A DNA stretch of 64,000 bases, from positions 310,001 to 374,000 of the forward strand of contig NZ_BNAQ01000001.1 of the NCBI RefSeq assembly GCF_014653575.1, written 5' to 3'. Made by a program: the position numbers and the translations under genes. The number at the start of each line of letters is the position of its first letter. Position 1 is the stretch's first letter. Below, piece by piece: positions 1-8,176 of the stretch. Origin of the DNA: Sphingomonas glacialis (lineage in GTDB: Bacteria; Pseudomonadota; Alphaproteobacteria; Sphingomonadales; Sphingomonadaceae). Below the pieces are notes generated by a model. It was not told the DNA's origin, did no database searches, and saw only the letters and a program-made list of their open reading frames with translations.

Positions 1-1779
1 CTCGCGCTGTGGCTGGGCGTGTGCCTCTACATCTCGTTGCTCGACCGAACGCCACGCGCCTACGTTTTTCTGCTCGCCGGCTATACCGCGAGCATCATCG
101 GCTTCCCCTCGGTCGAAGCGCCGGGTGCGATTTTCACCACCGCGATCCTGCGCGTCGAGGAGATCACGATCGGGATCCTGTGCGGCGCACTGGTGCACGG
201 CTTCGTCTTCCCGCAGACCGTGACCGCGACGCTGCTCTCGCGCGTCAACGCGATCCTCGCCGATGCCGAGCGCTGGTCGCGCGATTCGCTCGCGGGGCTG
301 GCCGACAGCCGGCTCGACCGTGATCGGCGCCGGCTCGCGCTCGATATCAACGAGCTGCACCAGCTCTCGATCCATCTGCCGTTCGACACTGCACGCCTCC
401 AGCCGCGCGTCCGTACGCTGCGCGCGCTTCAAGCTGAGCTGTCGATGCTGCTCCCGCTCGCCAGCGCCGTCGACGACCGTATCCGCGAATTGCTGCGTGG
501 GGCCGACGCGCCGCGGCCCGAAGCGCTCGCGTTGATCGAGGAGGTTCGCGGCTGGCTTGCAGCGGCGCTGCCGATGGCCGAGCGCAACGCCACCGCCGAT
601 GCGCTGATCGCCCGCGCCCGCGCGCTCGAGCCGCCGGTGGTCGAGCCATTGTTGTGGCGCGACGCGCTGCGGCTGAGTTTGCTCGCGCGGCTCGCCGAGC
701 TGATCGATGCGCATCGCAATGCGCGCGACTTGCTCGACCAGATGCGCTCGCCCTCGCGCACGCCGCTCAACCCCGGCGTCGCGCGACTGCTGGCGCGGAC
801 CGCGCGCCGCCCGCTCCACCGCGACCGTGGCATCGCGCTGCGGGCGGCGGCGGGAACCGTCGCGACGATCCTGATCGGCTGCGTCTTCTGGATCGGGACG
901 GGCTGGTCCGATGGCGCGGGCGCGGTACTGATCGCAGGCGTGTGTTGCGCGCTGTTCGGCAACAGCGACGATCCCGCGCCGTCGATCATGGCGTTCTTCT
1001 ACGGGACGATCCTCGGCCTGACCGTGGCGGCGATCTACGCTTTCGCGATCCTGCCACGCGTCACCGATTTCGTGACGCTGATCGCGGTGCTCGCGCCGGC
1101 GATGCTGATCGGCGGCGTATTTCTGTCGCGCCCGCGGACGACGCTGGTCACGCTCGGCGCGTTGCTCGGCGGAATCAATACGGTCGGGCTCAACGATCGC
1201 TACGGCGGCAGCTTCGACGGGTTCGTCAATGGCGGCGTCTCGCAGCTGATCGGGACGATCTTCGCGGTCGTCACCGTCGGCCTGTTCCAGACGATCGGCG
1301 CCGACACCGCCGCGCGCCGCCTGATCCGCGCCGGCTGGCGCGAACTGGCGCAGCGCAGCAACGCGAAAGGCCCGCCCGACGCCGCGGGCTGGGTCGCGCG
1401 GATGCTCGACCGGATCGGCTTGCTAGCGCCGCGGCTCGCGCTGCAGGACAAGGATCCGGGCAAACCGCTGCTCGATGCGTTGAGCGATCTGCGCGTTGGC
1501 GTCGCGATCGGCGAATTGCGGCAATTGCGGCTCGACGGCACGCTCGACGACGCTGCGAGCATAACTCCCGTCCTGCAGGGCGTCGGCACGCATTATCGCG
1601 CGCTGCGGCCAGATCGCCCCGCCCCACCCGAACCCGAGCTGCTTGCCGATCTCGACAGCGCGATCGGCGATCTGGCGGCCAACCCCGAACCCGCCCGCGC
1701 GCGTGCCGGCGTGCTGGCTTTGACGTCGTTGCGCCGCAACCTGTTCCCCGGCGCGCCGGCGTATGGAATCGCGGCATGA
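1..1779 (+). CDS. FUSC-family aromatic-acid exporter permease, 5' end missing
   Basis: The reading frame is already open at base 1, so the N-terminus lies outside the window; 592 residues are visible. It is an inner-membrane permease of the FUSC/AaeB type. Two hydrophobic blocks are seen, one at the very start and a second from about residue 280 to 430, separated by a long Arg/Leu-rich helical cytoplasmic region; a second soluble region forms the C-terminus. This duplicated membrane-plus-soluble plan is typical of AaeB-like proteins, which export hydroxylated aromatic acids. The stop overlaps the next start (ATGA), and DUF1656, HlyD and NodT genes follow directly, the standard companions of this permease. 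The substrate cannot be read from sequence. Confidence 0.85.
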   Translation, partial: LALWLGVCLYISLLDRTPRAYVFLLAGYTASIIGFPSVEAPGAIFTTAILRVEEITIGILCGALVHGFVFPQTVTATLLSRVNAILADAERWSRDSLAGLADSRLDRDRRRLALDINELHQLSIHLPFDTARLQPRVRTLRALQAELSMLLPLASAVDDRIRELLRGADAPRPEALALIEEVRGWLAAALPMAERNATADALIARARALEPPVVEPLLWRDALRLSLLARLAELIDAHRNARDLLDQMRSPSRTPLNPGVARLLARTARRPLHRDRGIALRAAAGTVATILIGCVFWIGTGWSDGAGAVLIAGVCCALFGNSDDPAPSIMAFFYGTILGLTVAAIYAFAILPRVTDFVTLIAVLAPAMLIGGVFLSRPRTTLVTLGALLGGINTVGLNDRYGGSFDGFVNGGVSQLIGTIFAVVTVGLFQTIGADTAARRLIRAGWRELAQRSNAKGPPDAAGWVARMLDRIGLLAPRLALQDKDPGKPLLDALSDLRVGVAIGELRQLRLDGTLDDAASITPVLQGVGTHYRALRPDRPAPPEPELLADLDSAIGDLAANPEPARARAGVLALTSLRRNLFPGAPAYGIAA

Positions 1780-1982
1780 TCGGCGAAGTCTCGATCGGCG
1801 GGGTGTTCGTGCCGACGATCCTGCTGCTGGCGATCGCCGCGCTGGTGCTGACCGCCGTCGTCACGCGGCTGCTGTCGGCGTTCGGCGCGTATCGCTTCGT
1901 TGCCTACCGACCCTTGGTCGACCTCGCGCTCTTCTTCCTCATCCTCGGACTCTTGTCCTTGCTGACCGGACCCTCGTTATGA
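1776..1982 (+). CDS. DUF1656 small inner-membrane protein (AaeX-like)
   Basis: A 68-residue protein with two hydrophobic helices (about residues 9-32 and 45-66) and almost no soluble part. Its start overlaps the FUSC permease stop and its stop overlaps the HlyD start, so the three are translationally coupled. DUF1656/AaeX proteins are consistently found between the permease and membrane-fusion genes of aromatic-acid efflux operons. Their exact role is not established; a structural part in the permease-adaptor complex is an inference. The identification rests on size, topology and position. Confidence 0.8.
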   Translation: MIGEVSIGGVFVPTILLLAIAALVLTAVVTRLLSAFGAYRFVAYRPLVDLALFFLILGLLSLLTGPSL

Positions 1983-2863
1983 AATCGCTGCTCGCCCCGC
2001 TTGGCCGTTCCGCCGTGACGATCGTGATCGTGCTGCTCGCGATCCTCGTCGCTTTGTGGCTGTGGCGCCGCTACGAGACCGATCCGTGGACGCGCGACGG
2101 GCACATCCGTGCCGATGTCGTCCGCATCACCCCCGATGTCGGCGGGTTGATCACGCAAGTCGCGGTGCACGACAATCAGCGCGTGAAGGCGGGCGACGTA
2201 CTGTTCGTCGTCGATCGCCCGCGCTTCGCACTGACACTCGCTCAGTCCGACGCGGCGATCCAGAGCGCGCGCGCGACGCTGCTGCAGGCGCGGCGCGAGG
2301 CGCAGCGCGACCTTGCGCTCGGCGATCTCGTCGCCAAGGAAACGCACGAGCAGAATGTCGCGCGCGTTGCGACCGCCAGCGCGGCGCTCGCGCAGGCGCA
2401 GAGCGCGCGCTCCACCGCCGCGCTCAACCTCGCGCGGACCACGGTGCGCGCGAGCGTCAACGGCACGGTGACCAATCTCGATCTGCACCCGGGCGACTTC
2501 ATCGCAGCGGGGGCGCAAGCGATGGCGCTGCTCGATTCGGATTCGATTCGCGTCGAGGGCTATTTCGAGGAAACAAAGCTCGGCAGCATTCATATCGGCG
2601 ACCCCGTCACCGTCCATCTGATGGGCGAGCCGCGCGCGCTGAAGGGCCGCGTCGACAGCATCGCAGCGGGCATCAGCGACAACGAGCGCAGCATCAGCGC
2701 GAACCAGCTGCCGACGGTCAACCCGACCTTCACCTGGGTCCGCCTCGCACAGCGCATCCCGGTGCGCGTCAAGCTGACCGCGGTGCCGCAGGGGGTCTCG
2801 CTGATCGTCGGGCGCAGCGCGACGGTAACGGTCGTCCCGCAAGCCCCACAGGTGCACGCATGA
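1979..2863 (+). CDS. HlyD/AaeA-type membrane-fusion protein
   Basis: A 294-residue periplasmic adaptor. One N-terminal transmembrane helix (about residues 10-30) ending in WLWRRYETDPWTRDGHI is followed by a biotinyl-lipoyl-like half (VVRITPDVGGLITQVAVHDNQRVKAGDVLF), an alpha-helical hairpin of about 60 residues, the second lipoyl half and a beta-barrel domain. The DPWTRDGHI segment and the short hairpin match the AaeA/EmrA subgroup that pairs with FUSC permeases. It would link the permease to the NodT-type outer-membrane channel. The ATG overlaps the DUF1656 stop and was chosen because the predicted membrane anchor begins right after it. Confidence 0.9.
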   Translation: MKSLLAPLGRSAVTIVIVLLAILVALWLWRRYETDPWTRDGHIRADVVRITPDVGGLITQVAVHDNQRVKAGDVLFVVDRPRFALTLAQSDAAIQSARATLLQARREAQRDLALGDLVAKETHEQNVARVATASAALAQAQSARSTAALNLARTTVRASVNGTVTNLDLHPGDFIAAGAQAMALLDSDSIRVEGYFEETKLGSIHIGDPVTVHLMGEPRALKGRVDSIAAGISDNERSISANQLPTVNPTFTWVRLAQRIPVRVKLTAVPQGVSLIVGRSATVTVVPQAPQVHA

Positions 2864-4263
2864 GGCGCGGTGTCCTCGCGGGAGCTGCCGCGCTTCTGCT
2901 GGCCGGCTGCACCACTGCCGGACCGAACTACACGCTGCCCGATCCCGCCGTGGTCAACCGCCCGAGCGCGCAGGGCGCGTTCGACAGCGGCAAGGAGAAG
3001 CGCTTTGCCGATGTCCCGCTGCCCGATCACTGGTGGCAGCTCTATGGCGACACGCGGCTCGACGGGTTCGTCGCGGAAGGGCTTGCCGCCAATGCCGACC
3101 TGCGCGTTGCCGACGCCAATCTGCGCCGCGCCGATGCGGTCGTGGCGGAGGTCGCTGCTGGACGGACGCTGTCGACCGCGCTTGGCGGCGGCGCGTCGCT
3201 GTCGCGGCCCGCTGGCACCGGCGGATCGCTGCCGGGGACGGTGGGCTACGATGTCGGGCTGTCGCTCGCCTACCCGCTCGATCTGGCAGGCCGGATCAGG
3301 CGCGCAATCGAGGCGGCGCAGGGCGATGCCGAAGCCGTCGCCGCGGCGCGCGACAATGTCCGCGTGACCGTGGCTGCCGAGATCGCGCGCAGCTATGCGG
3401 CGGCCTGCACGGCGAACATGGTGCTCGCCGCCAACAACCGCGTGCTCGCGCTCCAGCGCCAGACGCTCGGCGTGACGCAGCGGCTGCAACGCGGCGGACG
3501 CGGGACGGCCTTCGACGTGACGCGCGCGCAAAGCGCGGTCGATCAAAGCGCTGCGCTGGTTCCCTCAACGATCGCGACGCGCACCGCCGCGCTCTACCGG
3601 CTCGCCACGCTGATGGGCCGCGCGCCCGCCGATTACCCGAAGGACGTGGCGAGCTGCGCGACCGCGCCGACGATGCGCAAGCCGCTGCCGATTGGTGACG
3701 GCGCAGGGCTGATCGCGCGGCGGCCCGATATCCGCGCCGCCGAACGCTCGCTCGCCGCCGCGACCGCGCGGATCGGGGTCGCCACGGCGAACCTGTATCC
3801 CCAGGTCAGCCTCGGTGGATCGGTCGGGCTGACCGGGCCGCTCTCGGCGTTCGGGTCGGGCGATGCCTTCCATGTCGGGCTGGGACCGCTGATCAGCTGG
3901 AGCTTCCCCAACCGCCCGATCGTCCGCGCACAGATCGCGCAGGCGGGTGCGGCCGCCGACGCTGCGCTCGCGCAGTTCGATTCGACGACGCTCGAGGCGC
4001 TGCGCCAGACCGAGACCGCGCTCTCGGCCTATGCGCGCGAGGCCGATCGCAACGCGGCACTCGCTCGCGCGCAGGCGAGTGCCGCGCGCGCGGCGAACCA
4101 GGCGGGCACGCTCTATCGCTTCGGGCGGACCGATTTCCTCGCTCTGCTGAGCGCACAGGCCGCGCTCACCACGGCGCAAGCGAACCTTGCCGCCTCCAAC
4201 GCGTTGTTGGTCGATCGGCAAGTCGATGTGTTCAAGGCCCTTGGCGGGGGCTGGCAGTTCTGA
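2860..4263 (+). CDS. NodT-family outer-membrane efflux lipoprotein
   Basis: A 467-residue TolC-like outer-membrane factor. The N-terminus has a lipoprotein signal (MRRGVLAGAAALLLAGC; lipidated Cys17) and is followed by two repeats of long amphipathic helices rich in Ala, Gln and Arg, the pattern of the OEP/NodT family. Internal landmarks include the DHWWQLYGD segment near residue 60 and the repeated PDIRAAERSLAAATARIGVATANLYPQ-type helix-strand region near residue 290. It would provide the outer-membrane exit duct for the FUSC/HlyD complex. The start overlaps the HlyD stop (ATGA). It is the last gene of the efflux operon. Confidence 0.92.
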   Translation: MRRGVLAGAAALLLAGCTTAGPNYTLPDPAVVNRPSAQGAFDSGKEKRFADVPLPDHWWQLYGDTRLDGFVAEGLAANADLRVADANLRRADAVVAEVAAGRTLSTALGGGASLSRPAGTGGSLPGTVGYDVGLSLAYPLDLAGRIRRAIEAAQGDAEAVAAARDNVRVTVAAEIARSYAAACTANMVLAANNRVLALQRQTLGVTQRLQRGGRGTAFDVTRAQSAVDQSAALVPSTIATRTAALYRLATLMGRAPADYPKDVASCATAPTMRKPLPIGDGAGLIARRPDIRAAERSLAAATARIGVATANLYPQVSLGGSVGLTGPLSAFGSGDAFHVGLGPLISWSFPNRPIVRAQIAQAGAAADAALAQFDSTTLEALRQTETALSAYAREADRNAALARAQASAARAANQAGTLYRFGRTDFLALLSAQAALTTAQANLAASNALLVDRQVDVFKALGGGWQF

Positions 4264-4282
4264 CGCGCCCCAAGGATCAGTG

Positions 4283-5113
4283 ATGAAACAGGTTTCCCTC
4301 CCCGATGGCACAAGCGTGCCGGCGCTTGGCCAGGGCACGTGGATGATGGGCGAGGATCGCTCGAACCGCAGCGCCGAGATCGCGGCTTTGCGTGAAGGCA
4401 TCACGCTCGGCATGACGCTGATCGACACCGCCGAAATGTACGGCGACGGCGAATCGGAAGCCTTGGTCGGCGAAGCGATCGCTGGGCTTCGCGATCAGGT
4501 GTTTCTGGTCAGCAAGGCCTATCCGCAGAATGCCGGCCGCGCGCGCCTTCGCGCGGCGTGCGAAGCGAGCCTCAAGCGGCTCGGGACCGATCGGCTCGAT
4601 CTCTATCTGCTCCACTGGCGCGGCTCTGTGCCGCTGGCCGAGACGATCGAGGCGATGGAGGCGCTCCGCGATGCCGGCATGATCGTGCGCTGGGGCGTCA
4701 GCAACCTCGACACCGACGATATGGAGGAGCTGGTCGAAGCCGGTGGCCAAGGCTGCGCGACCGATCAGATCCTCTACAATCTCACGCGACGCGGGCCCGA
4801 GCATGACCTGTTGCCATGGCTCGCGGCACGGCACATGCCGATCATGGCGTACAGCCCGGTCGAGCAAGGACGCCTGCTCGGTCACCGCGCGCTGGCGACG
4901 ATCGCTGCCGCGCGCGACGCGACACCGGCACAGCTCGCGCTGGCCTGGACGATGCGGCGCGACGCCGTGATCGCGATCCCCAAGGCCGGCAGCGTCGCGC
5001 ACGTCCGTGACAATCGTGCCGCGCTCGATCTCGAACTCGACGCGGAAACGCTGGCAGCGCTGGATGCAGCGTTCCCGCCGCCACGCGCGCGTACGCCGCT
5101 CGCGATGCTCTAA
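4283..5113 (+). CDS. aldo/keto reductase
   Basis: A 276-residue cytoplasmic NADPH-dependent oxidoreductase with the (alpha/beta)8 aldo/keto reductase fold. The catalytic tetrad is visible: Asp48 (LIDTAEMYG), Tyr53, Lys78 (VSKAYP) and His111 (YLLHWRG). The C-terminal AIPKAGSVAHVRDN segment binds the nucleotide phosphate. Length and motifs resemble the YeaE/MorB-like AKR branch, which reduces methylglyoxal and other small aldehydes in vitro; the physiological substrate is unknown. The gene starts 19 bp after the efflux operon and may be co-transcribed with it. Its stop overlaps the stop of the convergent exonuclease gene. Confidence 0.92.
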   Translation: MKQVSLPDGTSVPALGQGTWMMGEDRSNRSAEIAALREGITLGMTLIDTAEMYGDGESEALVGEAIAGLRDQVFLVSKAYPQNAGRARLRAACEASLKRLGTDRLDLYLLHWRGSVPLAETIEAMEALRDAGMIVRWGVSNLDTDDMEELVEAGGQGCATDQILYNLTRRGPEHDLLPWLAARHMPIMAYSPVEQGRLLGHRALATIAAARDATPAQLALAWTMRRDAVIAIPKAGSVAHVRDNRAALDLELDAETLAALDAAFPPPRARTPLAML

Positions 5114-6000
5114 GCGGCTTGCCCGATTGCGGCGAGCAGCGTCTGTTCGGACACGATCCGGATCGGCTTGCCCGCGCGGCGCAGCGCTTCGGCCTTGCCA
5201 TATGCCGGGCTCATCAACGTCGCGCGCGTGAAGCGATCGCCTCCGGCGACGATGAGGACATTGGTGCTCGTACCGACCGAGGTCATCACCTTGGCGCCGA
5301 GCGCCGCGAGCCGATGCGCCAATGGCCCATCGCGCGGCTCGCCGACGATCGCGACTCGCTCGCCGAGCAGCGGCCCTGCCTCGGCCGGGGTCGGCGCTGG
5401 CCCCGGCTTGCGCGGCGGTGCCAGCCATTTCTCGAGCGAGATCCCAGTCTGCTCGATCGCCTTGACGATCACCCAGCCCGCAGCGCGCGCATCGCTCAGC
5501 GCGTCGTGATGGCGATGCGCGATCCCGAGAAAGCGCGCCAGCCCCCCAAGCTTGTGGTTTTCGAGATCGGGCCAAGCGCGCTGGGCGACGCGGACGCTGT
5601 CGAGCCACGTCGTCTCGATCATCGGCCGATCGTGCTGCCGGCAGGCCGCCGCGAGCGCGCTCTTGTCGAAGAACGAATGCGCGACCGTGGTGCGCCCGGC
5701 GAGATGCCGTTCGACGACCGCGTGCACGTCGCCGAAGCGCGGCTGCCCGACGACATGGTGCGCGGCGATCCCATGGATCCGCGTGTTGAAGATGTTGAAC
5801 TCGTCGCACGGATCGAGCAGCGTTTCGTATTCAAAGACTTCGCGGCCTCCGCGAAACCCGACAATGCCGATCTGGCAGATGCTGCTCGCGCGCGAACAGG
5901 CGGTCTCGACGTCGATCACGACGAAATCGGGCGGCGGGGATTGGAACTCGGCAGACGACACGTCGTCCGGCATAGCAGTTTTCAGGCGGGCATTGTCCAC
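5110..6000 (-). CDS. DEDDh 3'-5' exonuclease with C-terminal BRCT domain
   Basis: A 296-residue protein. The N-terminal half is a DnaQ/epsilon-like exonuclease: motif I is VIDVETA (Asp30, Glu32) and the HHDALSDA segment supplies the Hx(4)D motif of the DEDDh group. A proline-rich linker (PPRKPGPAPTP, about 205-215) leads to a BRCT-like domain of about 85 residues (GERVAIVGEPRDGPLAHRLAALGAK with a hydrophobic core, ending IRIVSEQTLLAAIG). BRCT domains bind protein partners or DNA ends, so a repair or end-processing role is likely rather than replicative proofreading. Met10 (position 5973) is an alternative start. It lies just downstream of the alkB-like gene, so a repair pairing is plausible. 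Confidence 0.85.
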   Translation of the reverse strand: MDNARLKTAMPDDVSSAEFQSPPPDFVVIDVETACSRASSICQIGIVGFRGGREVFEYETLLDPCDEFNIFNTRIHGIAAHHVVGQPRFGDVHAVVERHLAGRTTVAHSFFDKSALAAACRQHDRPMIETTWLDSVRVAQRAWPDLENHKLGGLARFLGIAHRHHDALSDARAAGWVIVKAIEQTGISLEKWLAPPRKPGPAPTPAEAGPLLGERVAIVGEPRDGPLAHRLAALGAKVMTSVGTSTNVLIVAGGDRFTRATLMSPAYGKAEALRRAGKPIRIVSEQTLLAAIGQAA

Positions 6001-6004
6001 AGGC

Positions 6005-6595
6005 TTAGCGATTTGCGGCCGCGATCAGCGCCCTGCCCGTGTCGGACAGGCTGCGAAAGGTGATCGACCAGCGCGGTGCATCCATTTCGGCGATGCTGTG
6101 CTCCCACGCGTGGCGTGCCAAGCCGCTCAGATGATAGGCGCCGCGCGGAGTCAGCAGCGCGGTGGCCCGCTCGAAGCGGTCGCCGATCCGACGGCGGAAG
6201 CGCAGCGTCGCGGGCGCCCCGAGCGAGATGCCGACGACATGCTCGAAGTGCGGCCGGTCGCGGTGCCAGCCGATCCCGGCACCGATATCGTAGCGAATCA
6301 CCAGCGCTTGGACGAGCGTGCCAGCGGCCAATCCCGCCATCGCCTCGGCACGGCGACGAAGCGGATCGAGCCACGCCGGAATTGGCGAAGCCTCGGCCAT
6401 CCCGCCGGTGTCGAAGTCGTAATGCCAGCCGAAGCTGTGCGTCAGCCGCTTGCCGAGCCAGCCCTGGAAGCGGAACGGCTCTAGCGCGCAGGCGTCAATT
6501 GCAGCGATCAACGCGCCCGCTTCGTCCGCGGAGACGAAATCGTCGACCGCGGTCAGGCCCGGCAGGATCGGGGTATCGAACAGATCACGCATCAT
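6005..6595 (-). CDS. AlkB-like 2-oxoglutarate/Fe(II) dioxygenase
   Basis: A 196-residue protein of the AlkB family, which repairs alkylated DNA or RNA bases by oxidative demethylation. The iron-binding triad is His111-Asp113 (GIGWHRDRP) and His166 (RHAWEHSI). The 2-oxoglutarate-binding Arg lies in RWSITFRS (Arg175/Arg181). A nucleotide-lid region (FGWHYDF) precedes. It is shorter than E. coli AlkB and resembles the ALKBH-like subgroup. The open frame extends further upstream, but that extension would run through a strong terminator hairpin; the tandem ATG pair at 6595/6592 just after the hairpin is the more sensible start. The exonuclease-BRCT gene follows 4 bp later and may share its transcript. 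Confidence 0.88.
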   Translation of the reverse strand: MMRDLFDTPILPGLTAVDDFVSADEAGALIAAIDACALEPFRFQGWLGKRLTHSFGWHYDFDTGGMAEASPIPAWLDPLRRRAEAMAGLAAGTLVQALVIRYDIGAGIGWHRDRPHFEHVVGISLGAPATLRFRRRIGDRFERATALLTPRGAYHLSGLARHAWEHSIAEMDAPRWSITFRSLSDTGRALIAAANR

Positions 6596-6608
6596 CGATC
6601 CAAAGACA

Positions 6609-6636
6609 AAAGGCCGCCCCTTGCGGGACGGCCTTT
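6609..6636 (-). terminator. rho-independent terminator/attenuator between the 24-aa ORF and the alkB-like gene
   Basis: On the minus strand the RNA folds into a 12-pair stem (AAAGGCCG plus a U.G pair plus CCC) closed by a GCAA tetraloop and followed by UUUUGUCUUU. The plus-strand version carries a C-A mismatch, so the minus strand is the functional direction. It sits 29 nt after the stop of the 24-codon ORF and 13 nt before the alkB-like start, so it could end the small transcript or attenuate read-through into alkB. Confidence 0.8.
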
Positions 6637-6664
6637 CCATTGTCGGCCTCAGGCCGGCAACTCT

Positions 6665-6739
6665 TCAGGCGAGACCGCCCTCCACGAGGGAGACCGAGCT
6701 CAAACCCTGTGCCGACTGCGGCGTGAGACAATGAGACAT
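6665..6739 (-). CDS. 24-residue ORF with near-perfect Shine-Dalgarno; leader peptide or small protein
   Basis: ATG to TGA encodes 24 residues starting MSHCLTPQSAQG and ending SLVEGGLA. It has no hydrophobic segment and matches no family I recognise. Two features argue that it is translated. It is preceded at optimal distance by AAGGAGGTGGTC, almost fully complementary to the 16S anti-Shine-Dalgarno, and it is followed at once by a strong GNRA-looped terminator. It lies 85 bp after the fadL-type gene and ahead of the alkB-like gene, all on the minus strand. It could be an abundant small protein, a leader peptide controlling the terminator, or a ribosome-titrating RNA. The function is unknown. 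Confidence 0.55.
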   Translation of the reverse strand: MSHCLTPQSAQGLSSVSLVEGGLA

Positions 6740-6743
6740 TCGA

Positions 6744-6754
6744 CCACCTCCTTT
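6744..6754 (-). promoter_or_regulatory. unusually strong ribosome binding site of the 24-aa ORF
   Basis: Read on the minus strand, AAAGGAGGTGG lies 4 nt before the ATG at 6739, and the pairing extends to AAGGAGGTGGTC if one G-U-type position is allowed. Most genes in this window have only 4-6 nt of Shine-Dalgarno complementarity, so this site stands out. It decides the start of the small ORF. Confidence 0.75.
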
Positions 6755-6824
6755 CCATTGTTGAACGATGACAGGAAGATGGTGACGCCTCCGGGGATTG
6801 CAAGATCTCCGAATGTCCGTTCGA

Positions 6825-8129
6825 TCAGAAGCTGAAGCGCCCGCCAAGCGACAGCACGACGGCATGCGCGTTCTGCAGCAGGCCCTTGGTCAGGATGACC
6901 GTCTGCGCGGCGGTGCCGGCATAGGCTGCGGTCGCACGGTCGATCGTCGTGTCCTTGAAATCGACATAGCTCGCCGCGGCATCGATCGTCATGTGGTTGC
7001 TCATCCGGTAGCTGCCGCCCGCCGAATAGGTCCAGCGGTTCGAATCGGGCACGCGCGCGTCGCGCAGGCCATCCTGTGTCGGCGTCACCGCGCGCTGCAC
7101 GCCGGCACGCACCGTCGCCTTGGGGCTGACGGCGTAATCGAAACCGCCGGCGAGGCTCCAGCTGTCGCGGTAGTTCTCGGGCAGTGCGACGTTGAGCGGC
7201 GCGCCGAGACGGATCGCGTCGAACTTGCTCCAGTTATACGCGACGACCTGTGCGTTGAGCGTCAGCGCTTCGGTTGCGCGCAGGCGGCCACCGACGATCA
7301 CCTGACCCGGCGTGTTGAACTGTGCCTGGACGCCCGAGAGCGAACGGTTCTGCGCCGCGAGCGGGCCGACCAGCCCGGCAACGGTGAGATCGCCCTTCAG
7401 CGTATGCTTGATGCTCGACTTGTAGCTGATGCCGACCGAAACGAGCTTGTTGTGGAGCTGGACGCCCGCGGTCCAGCCGAAGTCCCAGCCGTCGCCGCGC
7501 AGCGTCTGGCTGCCGTCGGGCAGTGCCGCCGAGACGTTGGGCAGCGCGTTGCTGAGGTACGCGTCGGTATATTCGACATTGAGCGCGCCGCCGACCCGCA
7601 GCCAGTCGGTCAGCACCACGCCGATCGAGGGCTGAATGTCGATCGTGCGCAGGCGCGTCTTGTCGGCGCTGTAGCGCGTCCAGCTATTGGCGTCGTAATC
7701 GGTGGTGAAGCTGAACGGCGACGTCACCGCGAGGCCGACCGCGATCCGGTCGTTGATCGGATACGCGACCGATCCGCTCGGCAGCACGCCGTTGTTGATC
7801 GGATTGCGCGAGCGGGTCTGTCCGCCGATCGGCGCGAAGGCCTGGCCGGGCCGCGCGATCAGCGTGCCGTTGTCGACGACGTCACCCTTGGGCAGGATTG
7901 CAGTCGCGCTGACCTGGACTTCGGTGTCGGTGATCCCGGCGATCGCGGCAGGGTTCCACCACAGCGACGACGGTCCCGTGTCGGCGACTTCACCCGAGAA
8001 CGAACGCCCCGCGCCGACCGTGGTCTGTGACTGGAGATAGAAAGCATCGGCGTGCGCAACGCCGGCGAAGCCGACGGTCGAGACGAGTGCAGACGCGGCC
8101 AGCAACGGGGCCTTGCAACGGATAACCAT
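6825..8129 (-). CDS. OmpP1/FadL-family outer-membrane transporter
   Basis: A 434-residue outer-membrane beta-barrel that would take up long-chain fatty acids or other hydrophobic compounds. The signal peptide (MVIRCKAPLLAASALVST, cleavage near AHA-DAF) precedes the family N-terminal hatch signature, AFYLQSQTTVGAGRSFSGEVA followed by SSLWWNPAAIAG; the NPA motif is diagnostic. Alternating aromatic barrel strands follow and the protein ends in Phe (SLGGRFSF). The ATG at 8129 was chosen because upstream codons would precede the signal peptide. A MerR-family regulator about 800 bp away could control lipid uptake here, which is inference from context. Confidence 0.92.
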   Translation of the reverse strand: MVIRCKAPLLAASALVSTVGFAGVAHADAFYLQSQTTVGAGRSFSGEVADTGPSSLWWNPAAIAGITDTEVQVSATAILPKGDVVDNGTLIARPGQAFAPIGGQTRSRNPINNGVLPSGSVAYPINDRIAVGLAVTSPFSFTTDYDANSWTRYSADKTRLRTIDIQPSIGVVLTDWLRVGGALNVEYTDAYLSNALPNVSAALPDGSQTLRGDGWDFGWTAGVQLHNKLVSVGISYKSSIKHTLKGDLTVAGLVGPLAAQNRSLSGVQAQFNTPGQVIVGGRLRATEALTLNAQVVAYNWSKFDAIRLGAPLNVALPENYRDSWSLAGGFDYAVSPKATVRAGVQRAVTPTQDGLRDARVPDSNRWTYSAGGSYRMSNHMTIDAAASYVDFKDTTIDRATAAYAGTAAQTVILTKGLLQNAHAVVLSLGGRFSF

Positions 8130-8176
8130 GATATATTCCTGAACTGACTTTTCGAGGGGGAAGAAAGAAAGTGGGC

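Noticed and set aside
6596..6640. Extended start of the AlkB-like protein (15 extra residues)
   Set aside because: The extension would be encoded by the terminator hairpin; the ATG pair after the hairpin is more consistent.
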